Assembly: GCF_029869925.1 (NCBI RefSeq)
Contig: NZ_CP118605.1
Coordinates: 2,942,001 to 3,006,000, forward strand
Direction: 5' to 3'
DNA length: 64,000 nucleotides
Source of the DNA: Microbulbifer bruguierae
GTDB lineage: Bacteria > Pseudomonadota > Gammaproteobacteria > Pseudomonadales > Cellvibrionaceae
Part shown: in pieces, positions 53,506-62,349 of the stretch
Position numbering within the stretch: position 1 is the stretch's first letter
Layout of the letters: the number at the start of each line of letters is the position of its first letter
Made by a program: the position numbers and the translations under genes
The notes under the pieces: generated by a model
What the model was told of the DNA's origin: nothing
The model's input: only the letters and a program-made list of their open reading frames with translations
The model's database searches: none

Positions 53506-54300
53506 TCAGGCGAGCCCCTCACTGAACACTTTTGAAACCAGCTGGCCGGTGGTCTTGCAGTTGGCTTTTTTCAGGATATTTTTACGGTGGTTTTTCACCG
53601 TGTTGGGAGAAATATCCAAAAGTTCGGCAATCGCCACGCTGGTTTTCCCGTCGGTCAACAGGCGCACCACCTCCATTTCCCGCTCACTGAATACGGATGG
53701 GGCGGAAATTCGCTGTAGATTCCCATCGAATACATCGATATTCAGATAACTCTCGCCGCCGGCGATATTCAGCAATGACAGTTTGTAATTGTTTTTTTTG
53801 GTCAGGTGCTCGATGTCCGTATGGATACCCAGAATTTTCGCAACGCCCGCCTGTTCGTCCGTGGCGATGATAAGCGCCTGGTGATTGAACAGCCGATAGC
53901 TGCCATCGCTGGTACGCAGGCGCGCGCAATAGGAAATCTTGAATTGCGACAGCTGTTCCCGGGCAACCAGGGTATTGAGCGTAGCCAGTGCAGTTTCTTC
54001 AGCGCGGGCAACGAAATCCACATCGTCTGGATGGATGCGGTCGATGATGGATTGAATGGTTACGGTTTCAGGGTCCAGGCCGAGAATGGGCTCGATCGTC
54101 GGGCTTGTCAGTAGGGGGTGTTGGATCCTGGCGTAGTCCAGCAGGTAATAGTAACCAGCGCCACTGCTGAAAAAGTTGGCGGTAAACTGCTCGACCAGCT
54201 GGTGTATCCCGGACGTGTTCTGCCCGGAAAGTAACACCGGAGCGTTGTGCCGGGAGCCAAAGTCCCGCTGTAGGTGCGGCTGCAGATTCCCTGTCTCCAT
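53506..54300 (-). CDS. PAS–LuxR-type transcriptional regulator, copy 2
   Basis: DNA-binding regulator of 264 residues. The N-terminal 165 residues form a PAS-like sensor (about 55-160: PTIEPILGLDPETVTIQSIIDRIHPDD, SYCARLRTSDGSYRLFNHQ, IHTDIEHL). The C-terminal LuxR-type HTH is SEREMEVVRLLTDGKTSVAI with NTVKNHRKNILKKANCK. No autoinducer-binding or receiver domain. It is paralogous to the gene just upstream on the same strand (about 158 bases away), with the same layout. A CRP-type site lies in its promoter (54380-54395). A good ribosome site (AGGA) precedes the ATG. Confidence 0.88.
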   Translation of the reverse strand: METGNLQPHLQRDFGSRHNAPVLLSGQNTSGIHQLVEQFTANFFSSGAGYYYLLDYARIQHPLLTSPTIEPILGLDPETVTIQSIIDRIHPDDVDFVARAEETALATLNTLVAREQLSQFKISYCARLRTSDGSYRLFNHQALIIATDEQAGVAKILGIHTDIEHLTKKNNYKLSLLNIAGGESYLNIDVFDGNLQRISAPSVFSEREMEVVRLLTDGKTSVAIAELLDISPNTVKNHRKNILKKANCKTTGQLVSKVFSEGLA

Positions 54301-54379
54301 CTGAGCATCCTGTTGTTTTTATTGCTGTTGTCTTTACTGAGCTGACCTTGTTATTTGATCGGATAAATCACTATGTTTT

Positions 54380-54395
54380 TGTGATGTCCGTCACA
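54380..54395. promoter_or_regulatory. CRP/Vfr-type binding site
   Basis: TGTGA-TGTCCG-TCACA matches the CRP consensus TGTGA-N6-TCACA exactly. It lies 80 bases upstream of the PAS–LuxR copy 2 start, at a normal position for an activator site. Confidence 0.75.
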
Positions 54396-54458
54396 ATGGG
54401 TAAGACGATCGTACCAAATTCCATTAGACGGCAATTAAAGGTGCCTGATTCCGCCGTC

Positions 54459-55256
54459 TCAGATCAGACCGTCGACAATACAGCTGCCCAGCAGCTGGTT
54501 CATATTCTGGCAGTCGGCCTTTTTGAGAATGCGCTTGCGGTGATTCTTGATGGTGAATTCCGACAGTTTCAACCTCTCAGCAATTTCCGCACTGGTGAGG
54601 CCCTGGGATACCAGCCGGATAACCGAGACTTCGCGCTTGCTGAACAGAGGGTGCGACGGTTGCGCAGCTTCCAGCTGGCCGTCCACCTCGATATTCAGAT
54701 AGGAAGGCTCACCGTTCATTCCGATCAGTGACAGCTGGTAATTATTTTCCGCCGCCAGGTGTGAGATATCCGTATGCACATTCAGCGCCTTGGCGATAGC
54801 GCCGGTCGCGTCGGTGGAAAGCACGATCGCCTGGTGGTTGAACAGGTGGTAGCTGCCATCTTTCACGCGGAAGCGGAAACAGTAGGAAATCTTGTAATCC
54901 GTGATTTTGCCGATGCCGATACGTTGCTGGAAAATTCGAATGGCCGTGGCTTCGGCACGGCTTACAAAATCCATATCTTCCGGGTGTATCTGCTGGAGAA
55001 TATCCTGGAAAGTCACACTCTCGGCATCCAGTCCGTGGATGTTTTCTACCTCGGGACTCACATACAACAGGCTCAGATCGAACAGATCGAATACGTAATG
55101 GTAGTGGGGGCCGTCACTGAACACCCGGCTTACCAGTTCGTCGAGCTTGAACTGTGTCAGCTCTGTCTTGCGCCTGGTAAATAGCTCAGGGCGCTTTTCC
55201 CACACACCGGTCAATAGTTCGGTTTGAGGTTTATCGCTTCCGCTGTCTTCGGTCAC
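54459..55256 (-). CDS. PAS–LuxR-type transcriptional regulator, copy 1
   Basis: Regulator of 265 residues from a GTG at 55256 (AGGGA upstream). A PAS-like sensor domain (about 60-170: PEVENIHGLDAESVTFQDILQQIHPED, SYCFRFRVKDGSYHLFNHQ, VHTDISHL) leads to a LuxR-type HTH (SKREVSVIRLVSQGLTSAEIAERL and FTIKNHRKRILKKADC). It shares these blocks in the same order with the gene downstream, so the two are tandem duplicates. The sensor ligand is unknown. Confidence 0.88.
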   Translation of the reverse strand: MTEDSGSDKPQTELLTGVWEKRPELFTRRKTELTQFKLDELVSRVFSDGPHYHYVFDLFDLSLLYVSPEVENIHGLDAESVTFQDILQQIHPEDMDFVSRAEATAIRIFQQRIGIGKITDYKISYCFRFRVKDGSYHLFNHQAIVLSTDATGAIAKALNVHTDISHLAAENNYQLSLIGMNGEPSYLNIEVDGQLEAAQPSHPLFSKREVSVIRLVSQGLTSAEIAERLKLSEFTIKNHRKRILKKADCQNMNQLLGSCIVDGLI

Positions 55257-55596
55257 CGGTACAAATCCCTGGAATTATTATTCGGTACGCTGGTGTGCTA
55301 GGACCCGCTGGGTGCTAAGAGTAGAGCTTTGCACCAATAATGAGAATTAGGTCACAAAAATAATGAGACACTTGTACATAAAAAATCAGGTAGGAGCAAA
55401 TGAAATTTGCATGAAAACTGGAGTAGCGGGGCGAAACAAGGATTAAATGGCGGTAAGTAACGAAAAGTCAGGTAGTGGCGGGAGGTATTTGCGGGGATCT
55501 TTGGGCGTGATAATAGATGGCCGCTGAAAAGATCATTGTGACCTTTTCAGCGGTTTGTTCATGGGAGCGAGACAGGTATTAACGCCGCGCTACCCG
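55257..55596. promoter_or_regulatory. Intergenic region between the LuxR pair and the AgmX operon
   Basis: This 340-base gap has no gene. It has two direct repeats of AATAATGAGA (55336-55345 and 55359-55368) about 80 bases upstream of the PAS–LuxR copy 1 start. A strong hairpin (CCGCTGAAAAG 55521-55531 with CTTTTCAGCGG 55543-55553, plus inner TCA/TGA) lies 44 bases beyond the AgmX-type gene end and may terminate that operon. Confidence 0.6.
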
Positions 55597-56619
55597 TCAG
55601 GACGGCAGGAAATCGATGGAATAATTCAGGGTGGATTTTTCCACATTGGCGGAGCCGAAATTGATCAGGCGGATACGGGCCAGTAATTTGCGTTCCAGGT
55701 CCTCATTGCCCAGCTCGCTACTCACCAGATTAACTGCCGAAATGGTGCCGTCTGCCTCAATCACCAGTTGCACTGTGACCTTGCCTGCTAGGGTCGGGTC
55801 CCGGCGCAAGGCCCGGTTGTAGATGGCAAAAATCGCCCCTTTGTTGGCTTCCATTACCTGGCGAATAGACTCTTCACCACGGCTGCCACGCTCCTGCCTG
55901 GCTTCCTTGCTGCTGGATTTGGCGGCCTGGGTCGCTTCCGCGACTTCCACCTGAGTTGTCTCACGTCCTGACAGAGCAGAACCACCAGTATTGCGGCTCA
56001 GCTGTCCGGTATTGATACCACCACTACTGGTTTTCGATTTGTCGCTGATCAGTGAGCGGTCAATCTTCTGTGCGCTGGAGGCGTCGCTGGCGAGACTGTT
56101 GGCATTGGCCACTGCGGACACATCGAGGCTATCGCGCATATCCATGAGGTCGTCCTGGAGCTGCATCAGTCCGCTGTTGGCGGCCTTCTCCCGCGCCTTC
56201 GCTACCTCCGCCGCCGGTGCTTTTTCCGTAAGTGGTTTTGGCTTTATCGTCTTGATCGGTTCCGGCTTCGGTTTCTCCACCGGCTTTGGTTTTTCCTGTT
56301 TGATTTCCTTGGGCTTCTGCAGCTTTTTTTCCACCGGTTTCGGTTTGGGTTTTACCTCTGGTTTGGGCAATTCCTTCTTTTCCAGAATTACCCTGGCCAA
56401 TTGCGGTGGCAGTTTCTCTTTCTGTTCACGGGTCAGCTCCGGCGCCGGAATAAAGGTAAACAGCGCTCCCACCAGCAGGAAAGCGACGATGCCGGCCTTG
56501 AGGAATTTTGCAAAGCGCTGATCCTCTTCTTCGGTCGAGGACCAGGGTAGGGACGAATTGTAGTAGTGCCAGGGCATCATTGTCGGCCTGTCGGTGGCCG
56601 GGGTGGCGATATGACTCAT
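55597..56619 (-). CDS. AgmX/PglI C-terminal domain energy transducer
   Basis: TonB-like protein of 340 residues. One membrane helix (about 41-57, AGIVAFLLVGALFTFIP) is followed by a Lys-Pro-rich linker of about 50 residues (repeated KPKP units), a Ser/Ala-rich central segment, and a C-terminal AgmX/PglI domain (about 245-340: ESIRQVMEANKGAIFAIYNRALRRDP, GKVTVQLVIEADGTISAVNLV). GGGAGG precedes the ATG. It is the last gene of an operon with ExbB and two ExbD, so it probably transmits proton-motive energy to the TPR lipoproteins or the outer membrane. The family includes PglI/AgmX of Myxococcus gliding machinery. Confidence 0.87.
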   Translation of the reverse strand: MSHIATPATDRPTMMPWHYYNSSLPWSSTEEEDQRFAKFLKAGIVAFLLVGALFTFIPAPELTREQKEKLPPQLARVILEKKELPKPEVKPKPKPVEKKLQKPKEIKQEKPKPVEKPKPEPIKTIKPKPLTEKAPAAEVAKAREKAANSGLMQLQDDLMDMRDSLDVSAVANANSLASDASSAQKIDRSLISDKSKTSSGGINTGQLSRNTGGSALSGRETTQVEVAEATQAAKSSSKEARQERGSRGEESIRQVMEANKGAIFAIYNRALRRDPTLAGKVTVQLVIEADGTISAVNLVSSELGNEDLERKLLARIRLINFGSANVEKSTLNYSIDFLPS

Positions 56620-56632
56620 CTACAGCCTCCCG

Positions 56633-57154
56633 TTAACGACCGGCGGCCGGTGCGGCCGGATCCTGAGGTGCAGTCTGGGTGACCGCGAGATCGATATCGC
56701 GATAGTCCGCCGCAGCACAGGTATTCATGATTTGTTTGAGCAGTGCATAGGGTACTTCTTCGTCCCCCAGAATAGTGATCGGGCGACCTACTGCCTGCTT
56801 GTCTGCCGGAAGAGGTTCCGCGCGACTGGCCAGATATTCGAGTTCATCTCGCAGCGGCTTGATTTGCTCATCGCCCGGGGAAATGTCTGCGGTCCTTGCA
56901 ATTATACGATTGCCCACCAATAACTCGTCGCCATTGATCCGCACCACGGTGGTGGTTTCTGGCTTTTCCGTCGAGGTGGATTCGGGAAGTGTGATGGTTT
57001 TGTCCGCCTGCAGCACTTCAACATCTGACGAGTTCACCAGTAGGAAAAAAACCAGAATGGTGAAAATATCCATCAGGGAAACCAGGTTCAGCTTGGTCTG
57101 TTTATGCCTGCGCTGCTTGCGTCCTTTCAGCTTGCCGCCGATTGTCGCTTTCAT
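56633..57154 (-). CDS. ExbD/TolR-type biopolymer transport protein (intact Asp)
   Basis: Protein of 173 residues; the ATG at 57154 has AGGCAA upstream and lies one base after the stop of the preceding ExbD gene. A very basic N-terminus (LKGRKQRRHKQTK) leads into one membrane helix with SLMDIFTILVFFLLV, where Asp29 is the expected proton-binding residue of ExbD/TolR/MotB-type subunits. A periplasmic domain follows, with ITLPESTSTEKPETTTVVRINGDELLV and a C-terminal RPITILGDEEVPYALLKQI, typical of ExbD. It is the partner of the Asp-less copy upstream. Confidence 0.88.
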   Translation of the reverse strand: MKATIGGKLKGRKQRRHKQTKLNLVSLMDIFTILVFFLLVNSSDVEVLQADKTITLPESTSTEKPETTTVVRINGDELLVGNRIIARTADISPGDEQIKPLRDELEYLASRAEPLPADKQAVGRPITILGDEEVPYALLKQIMNTCAAADYRDIDLAVTQTAPQDPAAPAAGR

Positions 57155-57155
57155 A

Positions 57156-57689
57156 TCAATTGCCTGCCAGCTGTTCGTCTTGCGCCTGTGTACCTTGCAG
57201 CGGCGCATCGCCGAGGGAAATCTGCGGAAACAGTTCCGCATCCACCACCGACGCTGCCACCACCGCGCGGAAAGAGCGCGCTGTGTCCATGGCACTTACC
57301 AGTGTGCGATAGGGTGTGCCGGGCTCCGAGAGAATGACCAGGTCCTTTTTGTCGATATCTTTTTCCCGCAGGCTGCGCTTCACTTCCTGCAGTACATCGG
57401 ACACCAGTTTGAAATCCGGCTTGCCGTCCCGGTTGGGAATACGCTTTACGCGAATCCCCGCCGGATAGTTGATGTCGATGTGCTCAGCGCGCAGCACCAG
57501 TTCCAGTTGCCGGTTTTCATTCTGCTCCGCGACACTGGGATCGCTCAAACCAGGCAGGTTGAGGTTCAGCACGGAGATATGGGAAAACACCATATTCAAC
57601 AGTAATACGGGGACCAGCACGGTCATCAGGCTCATGAACGAGGTGATGTCCAGATCCGGATCGGTTTCCAGCCTGCGTCGGATAGCCAT
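57156..57689 (-). CDS. ExbD/TolR-type protein lacking the membrane Asp
   Basis: Protein of 177 residues with one membrane helix (DITSFMSLMTVLVPVLLLNMV). In the family alignment the position of the catalytic proton-binding Asp (as in FIDVML of E. coli ExbD) holds Ser20 here. The periplasmic domain is otherwise ExbD-like: LNLNLPGLSD, DINYPAGIRVK, DLVILSEPGTPYRTLVSAMD. So it probably cannot carry protons alone and may act as a structural half of a mixed ExbD dimer with the neighbour. The gap to the next gene is one base. Confidence 0.85.
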   Translation of the reverse strand: MAIRRRLETDPDLDITSFMSLMTVLVPVLLLNMVFSHISVLNLNLPGLSDPSVAEQNENRQLELVLRAEHIDINYPAGIRVKRIPNRDGKPDFKLVSDVLQEVKRSLREKDIDKKDLVILSEPGTPYRTLVSAMDTARSFRAVVAASVVDAELFPQISLGDAPLQGTQAQDEQLAGN

Positions 57690-57744
57690 GGCTCTCTCTT
57701 GCTCTCTATTGGTCGCGGTTACTGATTATTCAGAGTGATTACGC

Positions 57745-58431
57745 TCAGGCAGTAGCACCGGCTTTTGCCGCCGGGCGTGCGCTGGCGTCGGCTTTCTGGC
57801 CGCGAGTCAGGGTAATCAGGTTGAGGAATTTCACCCCGGCCATTTCCAGGCTGTCGATAATTTCGTTGGTTTTATTTTGCAGCATGGAGTAGGCCAGCAG
57901 CAGCGGAATCGCGGAAATAAGGCCGAACGCGGTGGTGTTCATGGCCACGGAAATACTGGAAGAGAGCATGGAGGCTTTTTCGGAGGGATCGGCGTTGGCC
58001 ACCGCAGTAAACGCCGCAATCAGACCGATGATGGTGCCCAGTAGCCCGAGCAGGGTGGCGATGTTGGCGAGGGTTGCGAGATAGTTGGTGCGCTTTTCCA
58101 GGCGCGGTACGGCTTCAAGGATGCTTTCTTCGATGGCCATCGCAATATTTTCATCTTTGCGCGCGTGCTGGGCCGTGGAGATACCTGCAGCAATAATCTG
58201 GCCCATGGAGGCTTTGTCCTGCTGGGCGACTTTGAGCGCAGCGGCAAAATTGCGCTGCTGCATCATCGGCAGCATCTGTCCGTAGGCGCGGCGGTTGGCC
58301 GACTTGGCTCGTGACAGAAAAACCCAGCGTTCGACCACCAGCACTATGCCGATCACCAACACCAGGGCGATGGGGTACATGAAAGGGCCGCCGTTCTGGA
58401 AAAAACGCAGCAGTGTGTTGAAAAATTCCAT
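57745..58431 (-). CDS. MotA/TolQ/ExbB proton channel protein
   Basis: Inner-membrane protein of 228 residues. The ATG at 58431 is chosen because GGAG is 8 bases before it; a TTG two codons earlier is too close. Three membrane helices are expected: MYPIALVLVIGIVLVVERWVF near the N-terminus, and a pair in ATLANIATLLGLLGTIIGLIAAF and TTAFGLISAIPLLLAYSM. The family signature, a Gly-rich channel region with LLGLLGTIIGLI and a conserved Thr/Ala pattern in STAQHARKDEN, is clear. It would form the proton channel with the ExbD proteins downstream. Confidence 0.93.
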   Translation of the reverse strand: MEFFNTLLRFFQNGGPFMYPIALVLVIGIVLVVERWVFLSRAKSANRRAYGQMLPMMQQRNFAAALKVAQQDKASMGQIIAAGISTAQHARKDENIAMAIEESILEAVPRLEKRTNYLATLANIATLLGLLGTIIGLIAAFTAVANADPSEKASMLSSSISVAMNTTAFGLISAIPLLLAYSMLQNKTNEIIDSLEMAGVKFLNLITLTRGQKADASARPAAKAGATA

Positions 58432-58491
58432 GGTCAAATCTCCGGGACTTAAAGATTTATGTGTATCAGTTTCAGATTTATATAAAGCTGG

Positions 58492-58782
58492 TTACTCAGC
58501 CTGTGTTTTCTCAATCGGTGCTTTTTGGGTTTCAAGCAATTTTATTTCCCGCTGCAATTCCGAGTATTCCTGGTGCTGGAAGGTGTGGGTGATTGCGTGA
58601 GGGAGCGTGCTTTCTATTTTTTCCAGGCTGCTGGCCTGTTTCCAGGGAATGATATACAGCACCTTGGGTTGCTCCTGGCTGCCGATAATCGTGGATTCCA
58701 GGTTAATGATCTCGCCGCTGTCCTGCTGTGCAGATAATGACATTGAAGCGACGACAGCCATGCCCGCAATGATTTTTTTCAA
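58492..58782 (-). CDS. Small periplasmic protein
   Basis: Protein of 96 residues from a TTG at 58782 (GGAGA upstream), two bases after the TPR gene stop; an in-frame ATG at 58761 would cut into the signal peptide. The signal peptide (KKIIAGMAVVASMSLSAQQ) is followed by GEIINLESTIIGSQEQPKVLYIIPW and a C-terminal helix (EYSELQREIKLLETQKAPIEK). It is conserved in position between TPR and ExbB genes (inference). Function unknown; its name would depend on the operon. Confidence 0.75.
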   Translation of the reverse strand: MKKIIAGMAVVASMSLSAQQDSGEIINLESTIIGSQEQPKVLYIIPWKQASSLEKIESTLPHAITHTFQHQEYSELQREIKLLETQKAPIEKTQAE

Positions 58783-58784
58783 AA

Positions 58785-59438
58785 TTACAGTCTCCGCTCC
58801 AGATCCATGATCCAGCCTGCCAGTACGCGGTCGTCCTCGCTTGCCAGCGCCCTTGCCTCGCGATAGTGATGCAAGGCCTGTTCCGGTTGGTGCAGGTAGA
58901 GATCAAACAGGATTCCCAGGTTGCGATGGGCGATGGCGAAATCCGGCCATAGTGCCAGCGCATTTTCGTAGGCCCCGCGGGCTTCTTCGAAGCGCCCCAG
59001 GTCCCGCATTAGAACCCCTAGAGAATTCCACGCAAACACGTTGTTGGCATTGGCGGTGACGGAATGCTGCAGACTTGCTTCGGCCTGTTTGGGCTGGTTC
59101 AGTTTCAATTGCACCTTGGCCAGATTCAGCCAGGCGCCGGAGAGCTGAGGCCACTGAGTAACAACCTGCTGTAATTCCCTCTCCGCGGCAGCGAACTGCT
59201 GTTGCGCGAAAAAACCATGGGCCCGTCCCAGCGCCTGTTGTGCCGCAGCGGGAACATCACCCGCCGCAGTCAGGTAAGGATTAGGGCTGGCGATGCGTTT
59301 GCCGTTCTCATCCACTGTATGTCCCGCGGTGGTGGCTGGCTCAGGGCTGCGCGGATTGCCAGCGCAGCCGGCGAGAACGATGGCCAGTGCGGCAACGCTG
59401 CAGAAATACTTGAAAAATTGCTTGTCAGTAAGCCGCAT
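58785..59438 (-). CDS. TPR lipoprotein
   Basis: Lipoprotein of 217 residues. The signal peptide (FCSVAALAIVLAGC, lipobox LAGC with Cys25) anchors it. About three tetratricopeptide repeats (residues 70-180) include GAWLNLAKVQLKLNQPKQAEASL, FAWNSLGVLMRDLGRFEEARGAYENALAL and IAHRNLGILFDLYLHQPEQALHHYREA. The start overlaps the end of the preceding large TPR gene by 14 bases. It probably lies in the periplasm, bound to the inner or outer membrane, and links with the AgmX protein. Confidence 0.9.
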   Translation of the reverse strand: MRLTDKQFFKYFCSVAALAIVLAGCAGNPRSPEPATTAGHTVDENGKRIASPNPYLTAAGDVPAAAQQALGRAHGFFAQQQFAAAERELQQVVTQWPQLSGAWLNLAKVQLKLNQPKQAEASLQHSVTANANNVFAWNSLGVLMRDLGRFEEARGAYENALALWPDFAIAHRNLGILFDLYLHQPEQALHHYREARALASEDDRVLAGWIMDLERRL

Positions 59439-62349
59439 CGCTCCACTCCACAGTCGATTCAGGTTTGCGATAGCGGGCCGGCAGCAGCGTTTCCAGGGAG
59501 GAGAAACTGTTCTTTACCCATTCGTCATACACGCCATCGGCGGTGCGTTTAACATTCGCCTCGTGCAACTCGATGGCTTTTTCCTCGAACGGATAGGCCT
59601 GCTCTTCCAGCAGAATTTCGTATTGCTCAAGTTCCAGTGGATTGAGCCCATTGGGACGCTGTGAGTCCATCAGGTCGCGACTCAACTGGCGATAAACTTC
59701 CGCCAGCCGGAAATTGGCGGCGGTGGTAAATTCGGCGATGCCGAAGTCGAGCACTTTTTTGTAGTCCGCCACCGTTGTCTCCATTGCCTGCTTTTTGTTT
59801 TTCAGGCTCTGCTTCAGCGGCAGGGTCAGCGCTAGGCGCTCGAAGCGGGCGTAGCTCTGCTCCGCAAGCGCATTTTGCGCGAAGGCAGCGAGGTAACGGC
59901 TGCGGGGTTCGGGTAATTTGTTACCCGCCAGGCTCTGCAACCAAAGATTGCGCTCGCGCTGGTTGCCGGCTTTCTGATAAAGGGTCGCAAGCTGGAACTG
60001 GGCTTCCAGGTTCTGCAATGGGGGCTCGCGCCACTGCCGTACGTACTGGCGGTAGGCATCGGTGGCCTTGTCGATGTTACCGGCCTGTTCGAACAGCTCT
60101 GCGGCCATGAACAGGGAGCTGCGGCGCACCTCCGGATCGGGATCGCTGTTGGCCAGCAACAGCAATTCGTCCGCTGCCGCTTCCGGCAGATCCAGCCCCT
60201 GATAAATGACCACTGCCTTGGCGGCCAGTGACGGCGTCAGCGGGTGTTGTGGATAAGATTGACGGAAGTCGGTCAGTTCAGCGCGGGCCCGCGACCAGTA
60301 CTGCAGATTTATCAGCTGGGTGACGGCATCGTACTGGGCGGTGGCGGCGATGGACGAACGACCGCTATCGCGCACCCGCAGCAACAGCGCGATGGCCTGC
60401 TCTGCGCGAGCGGTGGCTTCCGTGCTGTCATCGCTGAGCTGTAGCTGTTGGAGGATGAGTTCCGCCTGTTTGTAAATGGACGACTGCAGTCGGTCGCGGG
60501 TGTTCAGATATTCCGGATCGCCGGATGCCATGCTGGCGAGCAGCTGGCTGTAGGCATTTTCTGCCGCGGGGAAATTGTCGGTTTCGAAATGGCTGTGCCC
60601 GAGCAGCATCAGAATGGTGCGACGCTGCTGCGGATTCGGCGGTGGCTGCCAGGCGGCCGCCTTTTCCGTGGCGGCGATGGTTTCCCCGTGGCGGTACTGC
60701 TCGAACAGGTTGCGGGCTGCATCCAGTTGCACCGCCAGTGCGCGGCGGTCGTGGGGCCAGGACTCGGCAAAGCGGAGGCTGGTTTCGGTTTTCCGGTCGA
60801 GCCAGAGCGCGGCCTGTTCGGGGTTTTTCTCGCTTGTGCGCGCGGCGCCAGCCATCAGGATCGCCGCGTAACCCGCTTCCGTCGCCTGTGCGGGGACCGT
60901 GCCGGTTTCCTCGGTAAATTCCCAGGCCACGCGCTGGTAGGCGTTAAAAGCGAGGGCGGATTGTCCGGCTTCGTTGTAGCACTCTGCCATCAGGAATGTG
61001 AGCAGCGGTGCCTTGAGGTCTGCGGGAAATGTCTGGATGAATTCACGGTAAAGATCTGCAGCAACGAGGAACGCTGCGCGGGATTCCCGCTGTGCCCTGG
61101 CGATGACCCTGGCATTGCCTTTGGGCTTGTCCGCCTCCCGAGCGGCCTCTTTGGCCAGGGCCTGGGCGCGGGCGTGGTCAAAGCGCGCCAGTTCCTCCAG
61201 CCAGGGCTTGAGATAATCCGCCAGTTCACCGCGCAGCGTGTCGTCGGCGTTCTGCCAGTAGTGGCTGCGGATACCGTAGCGGGTGGCGAATTCGCGCTTC
61301 GCGGGCAGTACCTCGCTGGGGAAATTGCCCTGCTGCAGGATTTCCACCGCGCGCACGTGCATGGACGGTGCCGCGCGATTCTGCGGGTTGCGCTCCACAT
61401 AGGTGAGGAACGTCTGCGCGCCGTCGCGGTAGCGCTCGCTTTCCGCGTACCAGTCACCGAGGGCGCGGTACAGCTGATGCTGATAGGAGCGTGGGCCCGG
61501 CTGGGGGTTAAAGGACTCGATCACCTGTGCGCCGCCCAGGTAATTGAACCCGAGCGCGAGCACCCGCAGGGTGTCGTCCGCCAGTCGGCGCTGGCCTTTT
61601 TCCAGTTGCTCCAGTGCCCGTTTTTCCGCCTGCGATTCCGCCAGTAGTTCATCCATCAGAGCCAGGAATGTATTGCTGGCATCCTGGTAGCGGGCATCCT
61701 TGAACTGGCTCCAACCCAACATATAGCGCGCGTTCCGGGCGAAGGGTGTGTCTCCCTGGGCCAGGACCGCGGCAAAATCCTGCTCCGCGGTGCGGTAATT
61801 CTTGTGTCCGAAAGCGGCCTCGCCACGGCGGAACAGGGCTTCGGCAATAAACGGGGATTGCGGTGCGGTGGCGACGATATTATCCAGGGCCTGCAGTGAG
61901 CCACCGGTGTTGCCGTCCAGGGCACGGGCGCGGGCCAGGCGATAGGCGAGGTAATCGTCATCCGCGGAAGTCTGCAGCAGGGCCTCGTAGTGGCGTACGG
62001 CCTCGCTGTAAGCCACGGCCATTTCCGGGTTGTCTGCCTGCAACTGCTCCAGGCGTTCCATTTCCAGATCTGCCAGGCGCAATTGGATCTGGCGGCGGGT
62101 TTTCGGGTCGCGATTTGCGGTGAGAGCCTTTTGGTAGCTGTCTATCAATACCGGCAGTGCCACCTTTGGCACTTCCAGGGCCGGCTCTTGTGGCAGGGTG
62201 ACCGCAGGCAGTGCCGCCAAAGTGGTACCTGGATCAAACTGGCTGGCGCAGCCGGCGAGAACCGCGTTGACGCAGAGAGTGAGCGCGAGGATTTTTTTGT
62301 GCGATGACGGCCGCGCTTGTGCCGGGCGACGGGAAATAACTGGTTTCAC
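59425..62349 (-). CDS. Large TPR-repeat lipoprotein
   Basis: Lipoprotein of 974 residues from a GTG at 62349 that overlaps the previous stop (GTGA). The signal peptide ends in the lipobox LAGC (HKKILALTLCVNAVLAGC, Cys34). The rest is alpha-solenoid: repeated units such as EALFRRGEAAFGHKNYRTAEQDFAAVL, RTILMLLGHSHFETDNFPAAENAYSQLL and LYQKAGNQRERNLWL resemble TPR. The central part is rich in Arg and Glu. Probably a scaffold for the ExbB/D motor's output. Confidence 0.9.
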   Translation of the reverse strand: MKPVISRRPAQARPSSHKKILALTLCVNAVLAGCASQFDPGTTLAALPAVTLPQEPALEVPKVALPVLIDSYQKALTANRDPKTRRQIQLRLADLEMERLEQLQADNPEMAVAYSEAVRHYEALLQTSADDDYLAYRLARARALDGNTGGSLQALDNIVATAPQSPFIAEALFRRGEAAFGHKNYRTAEQDFAAVLAQGDTPFARNARYMLGWSQFKDARYQDASNTFLALMDELLAESQAEKRALEQLEKGQRRLADDTLRVLALGFNYLGGAQVIESFNPQPGPRSYQHQLYRALGDWYAESERYRDGAQTFLTYVERNPQNRAAPSMHVRAVEILQQGNFPSEVLPAKREFATRYGIRSHYWQNADDTLRGELADYLKPWLEELARFDHARAQALAKEAAREADKPKGNARVIARAQRESRAAFLVAADLYREFIQTFPADLKAPLLTFLMAECYNEAGQSALAFNAYQRVAWEFTEETGTVPAQATEAGYAAILMAGAARTSEKNPEQAALWLDRKTETSLRFAESWPHDRRALAVQLDAARNLFEQYRHGETIAATEKAAAWQPPPNPQQRRTILMLLGHSHFETDNFPAAENAYSQLLASMASGDPEYLNTRDRLQSSIYKQAELILQQLQLSDDSTEATARAEQAIALLLRVRDSGRSSIAATAQYDAVTQLINLQYWSRARAELTDFRQSYPQHPLTPSLAAKAVVIYQGLDLPEAAADELLLLANSDPDPEVRRSSLFMAAELFEQAGNIDKATDAYRQYVRQWREPPLQNLEAQFQLATLYQKAGNQRERNLWLQSLAGNKLPEPRSRYLAAFAQNALAEQSYARFERLALTLPLKQSLKNKKQAMETTVADYKKVLDFGIAEFTTAANFRLAEVYRQLSRDLMDSQRPNGLNPLELEQYEILLEEQAYPFEEKAIELHEANVKRTADGVYDEWVKNSFSSLETLLPARYRKPESTVEWSDAAY

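Noticed and set aside
53506..55256. Quorum-sensing LuxR receptors
   Set aside because: No autoinducer-binding domain and no luxI-type gene nearby; the N-terminal halves are PAS-like.
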